DNA of 46,878 nucleotides from Sphingobacterium thalpophilum (GCA_943325195.2 CALPON020000005.1:1-46878), one strand, 5' to 3'. Positions 35,203 to 45,283 are shown, counted from the stretch's first letter. Numbers and translations: made by a program. Notes: a model not told the origin generated them from the letters alone.

Positions 35203-37119
35203 ATGTGCGGGATAGGCGGTATTTTTTCAAAACGAAGCAACTCCATCAATTTAGTACAGAGCATCGTAAAAATGAGCGAAGCGCTGGGTCACCGGGGACC
35301 AGATGGAGAAGGTTTTATGACCTTTTCACCGCAAGGCGTCCGAACGTATTATCGCACTCTTCGTCCCGAGCCAAAGGGGAATCATTATCCATGGCTACCT
35401 CAGGAAGCATTGCCTGACACAATTGCTGCGGCGCAACTCATTTTTATGCACCGGCGACTCAGCATTATCGACCTCAGCGCTGGTGGACACCAGCCTATGT
35501 GTGATGGTGCTGCGAAAGTATGGCTCACCTTTAACGGGGAGATTTACAATTACAAAGAATTAAAACAAGAATTACAGGAACTGGGGCATGCTTTTTTTTC
35601 CGACTCCGACAGCGAGGTCCTTCTTGCAGCATACAAGCAGTGGCAGGAAGACTGTGTGCTGCGTTTCAATGGCATGTGGTCCTTTGTGATTTTTGATCTT
35701 GAGAAAAAAAAGCTGTTTGCCAGCAGGGATCGACTTGGAGTGAAACCGTTTTATTTTGCGAATACGGAGGAGACGTTTGCTTTCGCCAGCGAACAGAAAG
35801 CCCTGGTTAAGGGTGGTTTCGTCAATGGGAAAGCAAATGAGAAGGCGGTGGCAGCTTACCTATTGCAGGGAGCCCTCGAACGTTCAGCAGATAATTTTTT
35901 TGAAGGAATTACCGAACTCTTGCCTGGACATTCCTTGACAGTGGACATGAACAGCGGTCAGCTCAGCACCAAGACCTATTACGAGCTGCAGCAAAGTATT
36001 TCGGATACGAACGAACTTAAAACAGATAAGGAAATCACACAATTAGTCTGGCAGCGGCTGGATGATGCCGTGCGCCTGCGGCTGCGAAGTGACGTGGAAG
36101 TAGGCACTTGTCTGAGCGGTGGCATTGACAGTAGTGCACTGGCCGTGATTATGGCCCGGCACACACTCCGTCCTGTGCATTGTTTCACTTCCATCTTTCC
36201 AAAAGAAGTCTTTAATGAGGAAACTTACGCAGAGAGTGTATGTCTGAAAATAAAAGGACAGCATCACAAAATTGAACCGAATGCAGATGGATTTTTCCGC
36301 GATTTGAATGACCTCATCTATTCGCAAGATGTGCCGATTTGGTCCACCAGCACCTATGCCCAACACCAGGTGATGCGTTTGGCTGCTGAGCATCGCATTA
36401 AAGTAGTACTCGATGGTCAGGGTGCGGATGAATTATTTGCAGGTTATCACCATCATTTTATGGCCCGCTGGAATCAGTTGCTGGCAGAGGGTAAACGAAC
36501 TCAATTACTTAAAGAATTATTGCAAGCTGGGAAATCAATCCCGCAGCCCCTCGTCTTCTACCTCAAACAAAAAATGAAAGGCTTTCTGAATCCCCGTGAT
36601 GCGAGCCTTGCGCGCTATTTCAGTAAAGATTTTATCAACGCTCTACCGCCAGTTAACGAACATCAGTATCATTCTTCTTTGAATGCGCAACTCAAGGACG
36701 ATATTGAACGCACCCGGCTAAAGATTTTCCTAAAGTGTGAAGACCGGGCCGGCATGTGGCATGGTGTAGAAAGTAGAACGCCATTCAGTGATGATTTGCC
36801 TTTAATTGAAACGGCTTTTTCCTTCGATGGTCAGCGAAAAATAAAGGGAGGAATTTCCAAATTTTTCTTGCGAGAAGCTGTGAAACCTTTATTGCCGGAG
36901 GAAGTGTACGCCCGTTATGATAAGATTGGTTTCGAGACACCTCTTAAATCTTGGCTTGGCAGTCACAAATCCAGCGTTTTGGAAGAAATTTCCGCAGCCA
37001 ACTTCCCCTTCCTAAGAACGAATGCCATTAACAGTGCTGATTTTTCTAATACCCAGGACACGGCCTTGCTCTTCAAATTACTGGTGCTAGCCCGCTGGCA
37101 AAACCTCTTCCATTCTTAA
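35203..37119 (+). CDS. asnB: asparagine synthase (glutamine-hydrolysing)
   Basis: The 638-residue two-domain enzyme amidates aspartate with ammonia from glutamine. Initiation at 35203 places the nucleophile Cys at position 2 (MCGIGG). The glutaminase domain has EALGHRGPDGEG, FMHRRLSIIDLS and WLTFNGEIYNYKEL. The synthetase domain carries the ATP PP-loop CLSGGIDSSALAV (about 303-315) and DGQGADELFAGY. The frame opens upstream to 35155 inside the TM2 gene, but only the later ATG exposes Cys2. It ends overlapping the convergent gene by a few bases. Some homologs act on sugar or peptide substrates; standard AsnB is favoured by length. Confidence 0.92.
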   Translation: MCGIGGIFSKRSNSINLVQSIVKMSEALGHRGPDGEGFMTFSPQGVRTYYRTLRPEPKGNHYPWLPQEALPDTIAAAQLIFMHRRLSIIDLSAGGHQPMCDGAAKVWLTFNGEIYNYKELKQELQELGHAFFSDSDSEVLLAAYKQWQEDCVLRFNGMWSFVIFDLEKKKLFASRDRLGVKPFYFANTEETFAFASEQKALVKGGFVNGKANEKAVAAYLLQGALERSADNFFEGITELLPGHSLTVDMNSGQLSTKTYYELQQSISDTNELKTDKEITQLVWQRLDDAVRLRLRSDVEVGTCLSGGIDSSALAVIMARHTLRPVHCFTSIFPKEVFNEETYAESVCLKIKGQHHKIEPNADGFFRDLNDLIYSQDVPIWSTSTYAQHQVMRLAAEHRIKVVLDGQGADELFAGYHHHFMARWNQLLAEGKRTQLLKELLQAGKSIPQPLVFYLKQKMKGFLNPRDASLARYFSKDFINALPPVNEHQYHSSLNAQLKDDIERTRLKIFLKCEDRAGMWHGVESRTPFSDDLPLIETAFSFDGQRKIKGGISKFFLREAVKPLLPEEVYARYDKIGFETPLKSWLGSHKSSVLEEISAANFPFLRTNAINSADFSNTQDTALLFKLLVLARWQNLFHS

Positions 37120-37754
37120 AGAATCCGCAACTGGACACCCACACTCAATCCAAACCCTCTGCCTGTCCATGTATCCAATGCAAAGTTCTGTTTGCTAAGT
37201 TCTAGTCCCACGGTATTTAAATCACGGTACCGTGAAACGGGCAGACTGAATCGCATATTAAAACCGAATCGTTTTTTATAAAAACGGGGTTCAAAAAAAA
37301 GTCCCGAATAGGTCCCCATGCCGCTGGTAAGCAGACTCGAGAGGTTTTGAAAACGAACATCCGCATTCGAAATCCCGCCTTCCATACCAAGAGAAATATC
37401 TAAGTGCTTGCGGACAATGGGATGAAGGCTGACACTTAAAATCATGTCCACTGTTTTCATCGCTGTTTCTTGACGCATGACACCGTCGAGATCGCTAAAG
37501 AAGGTATTCATTTTCCCACGGACACCTATCCCCCAGCGTTTGGATAGTCCGATTTCAATTGCCGCAGCTGCGCTACCGCTGGCAGCCTGATCGGTCACAC
37601 TGGTGTCGCTAAGACCAAGACTGCTCACATAGGTTTTCTTGGCCTGGTAGACTTCCAGACCGGTCTGTGCTTCAAGAATAAAAGCCCCACCATGAAAGGA
37701 CTGTGCCTTTATAAAAAGCGGCAGGAAAAAGATGATAATTACAAGATGTTTCAT
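37116..37754 (-). CDS. small outer-membrane beta-barrel protein
   Basis: The 212-residue protein has a signal peptide (residues 1-17, to IKAQS). Alternating hydrophobic strands fit an 8-to-10-strand barrel; the final strand is GFGLSVGVQLRIL. No porin family is recognised with certainty. It lies 30 nt after the OmpA-type gene on the same strand and may be co-transcribed. Its stop codon overlaps the asnB stop (TTAA). Confidence 0.7.
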   Translation of the reverse strand: MKHLVIIIFFLPLFIKAQSFHGGAFILEAQTGLEVYQAKKTYVSSLGLSDTSVTDQAASGSAAAAIEIGLSKRWGIGVRGKMNTFFSDLDGVMRQETAMKTVDMILSVSLHPIVRKHLDISLGMEGGISNADVRFQNLSSLLTSGMGTYSGLFFEPRFYKKRFGFNMRFSLPVSRYRDLNTVGLELSKQNFALDTWTGRGFGLSVGVQLRIL

Positions 37755-37784
37755 AGTTTTTTTTTAAACAAGGCTCATGCCAAA

Positions 37785-39761
37785 TTATTTAGCTGTCACC
37801 TTAAATTCTGTTCTTCTGTTCTTTGCTTTATTTTCTGCGGTATCATTCGGCACCTTTGGACGACTATCACCATACCCTTTATAACTCAGACGTCCCACCC
37901 CTATTTTACCAGCACTGACCAAGTATTGCTGCACTGCTTTGGCGCGATTTTCTGACAATAATTGATTCGCTTTTTTATCGCCGGTATTATCCGTATGACC
38001 ACCCAACTCAATTTTTAAATTAGGATTTTTTAGGAGAAAGGCAACCAATTTATCCAATTCTGTGCAGCTCTCGGGACGGAGTTCAGATTTGTTGACATCG
38101 AAAAAAACATTTTTTAATTCCACTGTACTGCCCGTATCGATGGGTTCAAGAGGAATATTCAAGACAAATGGTTTATTAAAATCCGTTTTAAGATCCCTCA
38201 AAATAAAATTGTCGCTGTAAAAGAGAAAACCTTCGCGACTGACATTCACCAGGTAATTTTTAGTTGCTGTCAAGGTCACCAAAAACTCGCCATTCTTTTG
38301 AGAATAAGAACGGGTGAGTAATTTTTGGGAGTCGAGGTCTATCAGTTCAAAACTTGCCTCCAGCGGCTGGCGGGTTTGCGCATGGTAGACACTTCCCTTC
38401 ACATAGGTAATGGCTTCGGGTTTTAACTGCGCTGGTAATTCAAATTCATACAAATCTAGTCCCCCTACTCCGCCTTCTCTGTCTGATGCAAAGTAAGCCA
38501 TACGGCCGCTCGGAGAAACAAGTAAACTATTTTCATCATCTGCTGAATTGACCGGAAAACCAAGATTCACCGGATCTCCCCAGTTACCATCTGCCTTTCG
38601 GCGGGACATAAAAATATCGGCACCACCCATACCCACATGTCCTCTGCTGCTAAAATACAGTGTCTGGTTATCGGGATGAATGAAGACACTTTCCTCTTCA
38701 TCTTTTGAATTAATGTTTTCGGGTAAGCGCTGGGCAGTTCCGAATTTGCCATCGGCTTCGACTACCGAATAAAAGATATCGATGTTTTTGACCGTGCCGT
38801 TGCGCAGGGGATTCCCGCGAACAAAATACAAGGTTTTCCCATCACTACTGAAACTAGGCTGGCTTTCCCACTGCGCAGAGTTAATGCTGGGACCTAGATT
38901 CACTGGCTTTGTCCACCGTCCGTTTATTTTCTGAGTATAAAAAATATCACAACTGCCATAGCCTTTGGCATTGCCGCCCATGTAGCCTCCACCCATTTCC
39001 TGAGACATGGTGATGAACATGTAATTACCGTCCGCTGAAACACTCGGTGCACCTTCATTGCCCTGACTACTTAATTCTTGTACCACACGTCCAGTGGACC
39101 ATCCCTGAGGACCTGCTTTTGCCAGAAATAAATCTTCCTGCCAGGACCCGATGCAACTGGCACAAGGTAACCGTCTTGTATAATACAAACTCTGTTCATC
39201 CGCTGTAATAGTGGGAAAATAATCGAACTCAGATGAATTCACAGCCTCGCCCATGTTGCGGAACTGAATGGAGAGCGGATGTTTCCTTGCTTCGATACTG
39301 AAGTCGGCACACTTTAACATAAACTCTGCTTGTTCCCGCTCATCCGGATGGATGCGTGTAAATTTCAAAAACTGCTGATAATGTAATTTTGCTTTCTCCA
39401 GTTCAGTCAGGCGAAATTCTGTTTCGGCAAGAAAAAAATAATTTTCCACAAAAAAATTCGGGCCAAGCTCAATGGCCCGCTGAAGATGCTCTGCCCGCTC
39501 CTTCTGACGGTTTTGCACCAGACAAATAGCCGCCATTAGCATGTGTGGCTCCATGAAATTTTGATCCTGTTTAATCGCCTTTTTTAAAGACTCTTCTGCT
39601 TTCCCGTCCTGTCGGCCATCGTAAAACCGCTTGGCTTCGTTAAAGAGTTTGATAGCTTTTTTATCCGTGCTGGTAAGCTGCCCGGGTGCAACGGTTTGCT
39701 GCGCCTGAAGCAGGCTGAGCATAAGGATAAAAAAAATGGTGATATAGTTAGTGGTTCGCAT
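37785..39761 (-). CDS. TPR-PD40-OmpA envelope protein (PorE-like architecture)
   Basis: The 658-residue protein has a signal peptide (to LLQAQ, about 20), TPR helices (about 30-150), PD40 blades (about 180-440, with the SSDGKTLYFVRG and FSSRGHVGMGGADIF patterns), a carboxypeptidase regulatory-like domain (about 450-530) and a C-terminal OmpA domain: NVFFDVNKSELRPES, LGGHTDNTG, SENRAKAV and NRRTEFKV. The OmpA domain binds peptidoglycan. The order is that of PorE, an accessory T9SS component, but several Bacteroidota paralogs share it. It is expected in the periplasm or outer membrane. Confidence 0.85.
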   Translation of the reverse strand: MRTTNYITIFFILMLSLLQAQQTVAPGQLTSTDKKAIKLFNEAKRFYDGRQDGKAEESLKKAIKQDQNFMEPHMLMAAICLVQNRQKERAEHLQRAIELGPNFFVENYFFLAETEFRLTELEKAKLHYQQFLKFTRIHPDEREQAEFMLKCADFSIEARKHPLSIQFRNMGEAVNSSEFDYFPTITADEQSLYYTRRLPCASCIGSWQEDLFLAKAGPQGWSTGRVVQELSSQGNEGAPSVSADGNYMFITMSQEMGGGYMGGNAKGYGSCDIFYTQKINGRWTKPVNLGPSINSAQWESQPSFSSDGKTLYFVRGNPLRNGTVKNIDIFYSVVEADGKFGTAQRLPENINSKDEEESVFIHPDNQTLYFSSRGHVGMGGADIFMSRRKADGNWGDPVNLGFPVNSADDENSLLVSPSGRMAYFASDREGGVGGLDLYEFELPAQLKPEAITYVKGSVYHAQTRQPLEASFELIDLDSQKLLTRSYSQKNGEFLVTLTATKNYLVNVSREGFLFYSDNFILRDLKTDFNKPFVLNIPLEPIDTGSTVELKNVFFDVNKSELRPESCTELDKLVAFLLKNPNLKIELGGHTDNTGDKKANQLLSENRAKAVQQYLVSAGKIGVGRLSYKGYGDSRPKVPNDTAENKAKNRRTEFKVTAK

Positions 39762-39774
39762 ACCTGCTAATTTT

Positions 39775-39807
39775 CAAAAGTACATTTATTTCGTCATTCT
39801 CATCAAA
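39775..39807 (-). promoter_or_regulatory. promoter of the PD40-OmpA gene
   Basis: On the minus strand, TTTG (39807-39804), 21 nt and TACTTTTG (39782-39775). The -33 box overlaps the M61 gene's stop codon. The ATG is 13 nt after the -7 box. Confidence 0.55.
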
Positions 39808-41659
39808 GTCCAATCCAACCACGCATCGTGACTTTCTGCTTTTCTGTGATTTCGGGGAGTAAACTAATCTGATTTATTCGGGTCACCTCCACCTTGCGTG
39901 CCTTGGCGCTTAGTGTTTTCATTTGGTAATGTCCCTTGCGCCAGGTCGGCCTATAAACTACCAACTTCACGTCCTGCCCATCCCGCACATCTTCATAATA
40001 CTTCTCAATGATGTCCCGGATATTGTCTAGGTGGAAAACAGTGCCGTTTAGACTGTAAAATTCATCGCCCTTCTTTAATTTAAGCGCCTTCCCAAAGGCA
40101 TCCAGATCTTTTGTCCCCGTTACAATCAGCCGTTCGGTGCTTTCATTAAAATCCAAATCGGGATTTCCCAGAGTATATTCCATCACCTTTGATTCTTTTT
40201 CAAAGGCAATACCAACACGGTTAAGGATTTCTGCCATCGGCAGTGGCTCATGCCCTCCGACATAGCGCCTCAGAAATTCACCTACTTGCGGAAAAGTAAA
40301 TTCCTGAATGTCATTAAACAGATCTTTATCCTCAAAAGAATTATTTTTACCATACTTCCGAGACAGATCCTTCATCAGTAACTGCGTCCCGTACTGCCCT
40401 TCGCTCAAGTCACGCAGCAGAATATCGAGACACATGCTGATTACCGCGCCCTTTTCATACACATTGCCGTACTGCTGGTGTATCTTTTTATCCAGTACGT
40501 TTTTACTCATAAAAGTAAAACTCATGGTGTCATTAAAAGACACAAGACTGTTTTCATATTTCTGCATCATGATATTGAGAAATTCATTCATCTCAATAAT
40601 TCCAGCTTTTACCTGCGCATGATGCGCTGCATATTCGGTCATCCCTTCATATAACCAAAGGTGTTCGCTCATTTTGGGATCATTAAAGTCGAATTCACCA
40701 ATTTCTCTGGCGTGAATATTCAAGGGGGTGACAATGTGAAAAAACTCATGGGCGGCTACATCGCGAAGTTGTTGCTGTAAACTCAGACTGTCATATTCGG
40801 GCATCACGTAAAAAGAAGAATAGCTGTGTTCCAAAGCACCGTAGGAGCCGGACAGGGTTGGCTTATCGGTAAAGTAAAAAAGAAAAGCATATTTTTCAAC
40901 GGGTAGACTACCCCCCAGATAATCGCGTTGTGCATTCAATAGCTCGCGCAAAGTCTCTGCAATAAAACGAGCGCTGATTGCTTTATTTGCCGAATAAGAA
41001 GCTACCAGAACTTTTGTACCTGCCACATCCACCGTAGTGGTGTCCGGCCGGGTATAAAGGATTGGCGAATCCACCAGATCATGATAGTCAAACACATGCA
41101 GCAAATCAACCGTTGCACCGGTCTTTACATCTGAGATGCCAGTAGCCGGATAAAAGCCTTCGGGCTTTTTAAATTCGAGATAAAAATCCGCCGCCGTATG
41201 GCCCTTAAAATAGCCAAACAGGCAGTGCGTGTTAAAAGCAAAGTTACTGTTCGCGTCGAAATTACTGCCGCCGGGTTCAAAGACGATAGGACTGGAAGTG
41301 CCTTGCAAAGCGGACTTGTCGAAGGTGTCATCGACCTCATAAGAAACTTGCTCAAGAGCAGATGCCGGTGAGAGGCGGTAGACATTCGCGTTAATTTTTT
41401 TCACCGTGATGATCTGGCCATTTTTCCCACTGGCTTTAAAATTCGAGATATAACGTCCGAAATCATAGACTTCATAAGTGCCAGGGACCATGGCAGGAAA
41501 AAGAAAATCAATTTCATTTTCTTTCAAATCAGGCGTTTGCAAACGGACAAGGATACGATCTTCCTTCACATTGACCAGGTCCACCTGATAACGGTAGCCA
41601 GTGTCTGCCTCTGCGGAAAGTGAAGCAAGTCCGGCAAAAAGACAAAGTATTTTTTTCAT
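39803..41659 (-). CDS. M61-family metallopeptidase with PDZ domain
   Basis: The 618-residue exported peptidase belongs to the glycyl-aminopeptidase-like family. The signal peptide ends near AEAD (about 18). The zinc site is HEFFH at residues 304-308 with the third ligand Glu338 in LWLYEGMTEY. The N-terminal beta-domain and the long helical middle fit M61. A PDZ-like domain (about 500-570, ALKLKKGDEFYSLNG) follows. It is 7 nt downstream of a CPBP protease gene. Substrates are unknown; the location is periplasmic. Confidence 0.88.
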   Translation of the reverse strand: MKKILCLFAGLASLSAEADTGYRYQVDLVNVKEDRILVRLQTPDLKENEIDFLFPAMVPGTYEVYDFGRYISNFKASGKNGQIITVKKINANVYRLSPASALEQVSYEVDDTFDKSALQGTSSPIVFEPGGSNFDANSNFAFNTHCLFGYFKGHTAADFYLEFKKPEGFYPATGISDVKTGATVDLLHVFDYHDLVDSPILYTRPDTTTVDVAGTKVLVASYSANKAISARFIAETLRELLNAQRDYLGGSLPVEKYAFLFYFTDKPTLSGSYGALEHSYSSFYVMPEYDSLSLQQQLRDVAAHEFFHIVTPLNIHAREIGEFDFNDPKMSEHLWLYEGMTEYAAHHAQVKAGIIEMNEFLNIMMQKYENSLVSFNDTMSFTFMSKNVLDKKIHQQYGNVYEKGAVISMCLDILLRDLSEGQYGTQLLMKDLSRKYGKNNSFEDKDLFNDIQEFTFPQVGEFLRRYVGGHEPLPMAEILNRVGIAFEKESKVMEYTLGNPDLDFNESTERLIVTGTKDLDAFGKALKLKKGDEFYSLNGTVFHLDNIRDIIEKYYEDVRDGQDVKLVVYRPTWRKGHYQMKTLSAKARKVEVTRINQISLLPEITEKQKVTMRGWIGL

Positions 41660-41666
41660 AGAGAAA

Positions 41667-42650
41667 TTATTTAAGGATAACCTGATAATGGCGCCATTTG
41701 TAACGCTGGCGAAAAATTAAAAAAGTAATCAAGGCCATGGCCGACCAGACCAGCAATTCGCTAAGGGGATTAATGGCGCCCGTTTTGAAGAGGGAGTAGG
41801 TTTTAATAACCGAATCATTGCTACTCACCAGCAGACTGCTGATCAGATTGTTTGCGAAGTGAATTCCAAATGCCAATTCAATGCCTTCATCCAATAAGGT
41901 CAATAGGCCCAGAAACAAGCCAAAAAGGGCGTAATAAGTAAACATGATGACCGTACCGTATTTTTTAACTTCGGGATTGCTCATGTGGGCTAGGGCGAAT
42001 AGTAAGGCCATGATAACCATGGGAAGCCATCCATTTTTAAAAACCTGAGCTAGGCCCTGCACCAGGTAACCACGAAAGAACACTTCCTCAAAACCCGTCT
42101 GCAAGGGCATAAGGAGCACCATAATGAGGGCTGAAAGTAGAATGCCGGATAAGTCGAATGACCATTCAAAGTCCTCAGGACTGATCCCATAAGACACGGT
42201 CACCAAAACGATTTGTAGCAGGGTCCAGATTAAAAAAGCAAAACCGAAGCGGGAGAGACGAAATTTCTCATACCCGGTGAGGACACTACGCAGTGTTTTG
42301 TGGTGAATAAAACGGATACCGAGGTAAAGACCCGCAAAGGCAGCCACAAACATGCCCAATTCAAGGAGGAGAACGATATTGGGATCCAGCCCAAGTGCTG
42401 TACTGTCGAACAGAAGATTGGTATTTTTAATAATGTCCTCAGCACTGTAACCATTGCTTAGCAGGCGGGCCATTAAAGGTAAGGCGATGGTGTTCTGATA
42501 AAAGAAATAGCCGATCAGCGCAAAGGTGACCGTGAGTATATACATCCAGATGCTGTTGTAACCGGAAAGGACTCCGGTATTGAGGTACAGATTTTCAAAT
42601 GGTAGATTAGATTGTTGGGCTTCACCTGACTTTAATTCTTCTTCTTCCAT
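41667..42650 (-). CDS. CPBP-family intramembrane metalloprotease
   Basis: The 327-residue polytopic membrane protein has the Abi/CPBP (Rce1-like) motifs: Glu188-Glu189 with following Arg in FEEVFFRGYL, a histidine in ALLFALAHMSN, and HFANN. About eight hydrophobic segments fit. Such proteins cleave or bind substrates within the membrane; in bacteria the substrates are mostly unknown. It is the first gene of a pair with the M61 peptidase. It is divergent from the cytochrome c peroxidase gene. Confidence 0.9.
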   Translation of the reverse strand: MEEEELKSGEAQQSNLPFENLYLNTGVLSGYNSIWMYILTVTFALIGYFFYQNTIALPLMARLLSNGYSAEDIIKNTNLLFDSTALGLDPNIVLLLELGMFVAAFAGLYLGIRFIHHKTLRSVLTGYEKFRLSRFGFAFLIWTLLQIVLVTVSYGISPEDFEWSFDLSGILLSALIMVLLMPLQTGFEEVFFRGYLVQGLAQVFKNGWLPMVIMALLFALAHMSNPEVKKYGTVIMFTYYALFGLFLGLLTLLDEGIELAFGIHFANNLISSLLVSSNDSVIKTYSLFKTGAINPLSELLVWSAMALITFLIFRQRYKWRHYQVILK

Positions 42651-42738
42651 ATTTTTTTTCGGGCCAGCGAAAGCGTACCTTTGTTTTGCTAAAATTATTG
42701 TTTTTTATCCAAAGCTTTTCGCCCACTTATATAAAAAT

Positions 42739-43698
42739 ATGAAAACACAACTGATAGCAGGATTAGCGATAGCGGCTGTGATTGGCTTTCTGGCCTGCGC
42801 GGAAAAGGAGGAGGAACGTCCAATTCTCACCGAGACGCAGCTCGGAGAAAAACTGTTTTTTGAAAAAGCCCTATCCCGCGACAGCACCATCAGCTGTGGG
42901 ACCTGTCACAAACCCGAATTTGCTTTTGCGGATAATACGCCAGTAAGTGCTGGTGTCGGGGGGCGCCCGGGAGAGCGCAATACCCCCAGTGCCATGAATC
43001 AGACGGAACGAAACTTTTATTTTTGGGATGGCCGTGCCGAAACATTGGAGGAGCAAGCGCTTGGTCCTATGGAAAATCATATTGAGATGGATTTCCCGCT
43101 CAGCCTGACCGTTCGTCGCCTCAAGAAAGACCCTTTGTATACCCGTGCTTTTGCAGCTGTGTATGGCGCCGCACCCTCTAGAGAACTTATCGCAAGCGCT
43201 ATAGCGGCTTTTGAGCGCACCTTGGAAACCAGTCAGTCACGTTTTGACCGTTACATAAAGGGCGAAGACACCCTGAACTTCACCGCCAGTGAAAAACGAG
43301 GACTTTCCATTTTTAATAGCCGAGCAAAATGCTTTGAATGCCATTTTGGTGTGGACTTCACAGGGGGAGATCAGTTCCGTAACATCGGGATTTACAACGG
43401 AAAAAAATACAATGATTCGGGCCGCTTTAAAATCACGGGAAAAGCTTCTGACGAGGGACGCTTTAAAGTGCCTGGCCTTCGTAACATTGCGCAAACGGCG
43501 CCCTATATGCACAACGGTATGTTAAAGACCTTGCGGGATGTTATCGACTATTATGATCAACCGGACAAATTCATAAACAATCCGATTAATAGGGATAGCT
43601 TATTGAGCAAACCACTCGGGCTGACGGAAACGGAAAAAACGGATCTTGAAAATTTCCTCAGAAGTCTCAGTGATGATCGTTTTACTGCTAAAAAATAA
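42739..43698 (+). CDS. di-haem cytochrome c peroxidase lipoprotein
   Basis: The 319-residue periplasmic or membrane-anchored enzyme reduces hydrogen peroxide with electrons from cytochrome c. A lipobox FLAC places the lipid at Cys20. Haem motifs are CGTCH at 53-57 and CFECH at 198-202. LGEKLFFEKALSRD, RNTPSAMN and FKVPGLRNIAQTAPYMHNG are family signatures. The open frame reaches 42580 but the signal peptide fixes the ATG at 42739. It ends next to the convergent cyclase gene. MauG-type activity is an alternative. Confidence 0.92.
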   Translation: MKTQLIAGLAIAAVIGFLACAEKEEERPILTETQLGEKLFFEKALSRDSTISCGTCHKPEFAFADNTPVSAGVGGRPGERNTPSAMNQTERNFYFWDGRAETLEEQALGPMENHIEMDFPLSLTVRRLKKDPLYTRAFAAVYGAAPSRELIASAIAAFERTLETSQSRFDRYIKGEDTLNFTASEKRGLSIFNSRAKCFECHFGVDFTGGDQFRNIGIYNGKKYNDSGRFKITGKASDEGRFKVPGLRNIAQTAPYMHNGMLKTLRDVIDYYDQPDKFINNPINRDSLLSKPLGLTETEKTDLENFLRSLSDDRFTAKK

Positions 43699-44451
43699 TT
43701 AAAATACCTTATAGATAACCGGTTTGCTGGGACTCGCATCGTTTTCAAAAGGTGCAATCTGAAGGTTCAGAAGATAGGTGCCGTCATCCACTTCATTCGG
43801 CACATAAATCAGCTCTGTGATGGTCTTATTTTTCTGTGTATTATGAGGATATTGCCAGAAGGCGTGATGCGCGGCAAGCTTGCCACCATCTTGTTCCTTG
43901 TCAACACTCGGCAAATCTATGAGCAAATGCTCTACCTGAAGTTCATTTAAGTAAGCTATGGCTTCTTCCAGCAGATAAGGTGGATTGGTATTGGAGTAAT
44001 TCACATGCAGTTTCATCGGACTGTTGCCCAGTGTCCGCATAATGACGGCCTCTGTCCTAGTCCCTTTCGGGAGCAGGATTTCCAGTTGTTTTCGAGTAAT
44101 TACAAAATCGCCTTCAGGCGTTTCAAAAGGCAGTATCGTAATCAGTTCGGCAACGAAAAGAAAACGTTTTAACTGCGCATTAATGGTGACAAATTCTTTA
44201 CTGATATGGCCTACACATTCCGTATGCGTGCCGTTCCCATGCGGATTAAAAACGATATTTCTAAAATTGACACTTCCCCCTTGGTTGACATCCCCTATCC
44301 AGTCACCCATTCGCACGGGCTCGAGTTTCATCGGCGTAACATACCAGGCACTTGTAGCAGAGGCATCCGCACTAAGCGGCATGGATAAATCAATGGGCTG
44401 AAAAAAATCAACCTTATATTCTTTGCCGGCATGAAAGATTGTTGCTATCAT
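43699..44451 (-). CDS. cyclase / kynurenine-formamidase-family hydrolase
   Basis: The 250-residue protein belongs by fold to the cyclase family, which includes kynurenine formamidase. Its metal motif reads HGNGTHTECVGH instead of the canonical HxGTHxDxPxH, with Asp replaced by Glu and an extra residue after the first His. A second element, LLIDLPSVD and AAHHAFWQYP, lies in the C-terminal part. It lies 4 nt downstream of thyA and is probably co-transcribed. The substrate is unknown; no other tryptophan-degradation gene is in the window. Confidence 0.75.
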   Translation of the reverse strand: MIATIFHAGKEYKVDFFQPIDLSMPLSADASATSAWYVTPMKLEPVRMGDWIGDVNQGGSVNFRNIVFNPHGNGTHTECVGHISKEFVTINAQLKRFLFVAELITILPFETPEGDFVITRKQLEILLPKGTRTEAVIMRTLGNSPMKLHVNYSNTNPPYLLEEAIAYLNELQVEHLLIDLPSVDKEQDGGKLAAHHAFWQYPHNTQKNKTITELIYVPNEVDDGTYLLNLQIAPFENDASPSKPVIYKVF

Positions 44452-44455
44452 TTCG

Positions 44456-45250
44456 TTATATCGCTACAGCTGCTTTTATATGTGGATGCGGGTCGTAATC
44501 CGTTAATGAAAAATCTTCAATTCGAAAATCAAAAAGCGAGGTGATGGCGGGATTAATTTTCATTTTCGGTAATGGTCTGAAGTCCCTGCTTAACTGCAGC
44601 CGCGACTGCTCCAAATGATTGGTATATAAATGTGCGTCTCCTAGAGTATGAATAAATTCGCCTACCTCCAGTCCGCATACCTGCGCCACCATCATTGTTA
44701 GCAAGGCATACGAAGCGATATTAAAAGGTACGCCGAGAAAAATATCTGCACTGCGCTGATATAACTGACAGCTGAGTTTACCTTCTGCCACATAGAACTG
44801 GAAAAATGCATGACACGGTGGTAATTTCATAGAATCGATATCCGCCACGTTCCAGGCTGAAACAATCAGTCGCCGGGAATCCGGCGTCGTGCGAATCATG
44901 TCTACTACCTTGGTAATTTGATCAATGTGACCTCCATCGGGTTTTGGCCAGCTGCGCCACTGATAACCATAAACAGGTCCCAGTTCTCCCTTTTCGTCAG
45001 CCCATTCATCCCAGATACTGACACCGTTATCTTTCAGGTACTGTACATTGGTTGAGCCCTTCAAAAACCAAAGGAGTTCATGAATAATACTGCGGGTATG
45101 TAATTTCTTAGTGGTGAGCAGCGGAAAACCCTCCGCCAAATTAAAACGCATCTGATAGCCAAACACACTGATTGTGCCGGTGCCCGTCCTGTCTGTTTTC
45201 TCTACGCCATGTTCAAGAACATGTGTCATTAAATCGTGATACTGCTTCAT
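44456..45250 (-). CDS. thyA: thymidylate synthase
   Basis: The 264-residue enzyme methylates dUMP to dTMP with methylene-tetrahydrofolate. The catalytic cysteine is Cys146 in [53 protein letters not shown] and [12 protein letters not shown] are classic ThyA signatures, and the length equals the E. coli enzyme. folA (dihydrofolate reductase), often next to thyA, is not adjacent here; a cyclase-family gene follows instead. Confidence 0.98.
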   Translation of the reverse strand: MKQYHDLMTHVLEHGVEKTDRTGTGTISVFGYQMRFNLAEGFPLLTTKKLHTRSIIHELLWFLKGSTNVQYLKDNGVSIWDEWADEKGELGPVYGYQWRSWPKPDGGHIDQITKVVDMIRTTPDSRRLIVSAWNVADIDSMKLPPCHAFFQFYVAEGKLSCQLYQRSADIFLGVPFNIASYALLTMMVAQVCGLEVGEFIHTLGDAHLYTNHLEQSRLQLSRDFRPLPKMKINPAITSLFDFRIEDFSLTDYDPHPHIKAAVAI

Positions 45251-45283
45251 TTCTTATTCGCTAAGGCCTTTTTTAAGACAGAC

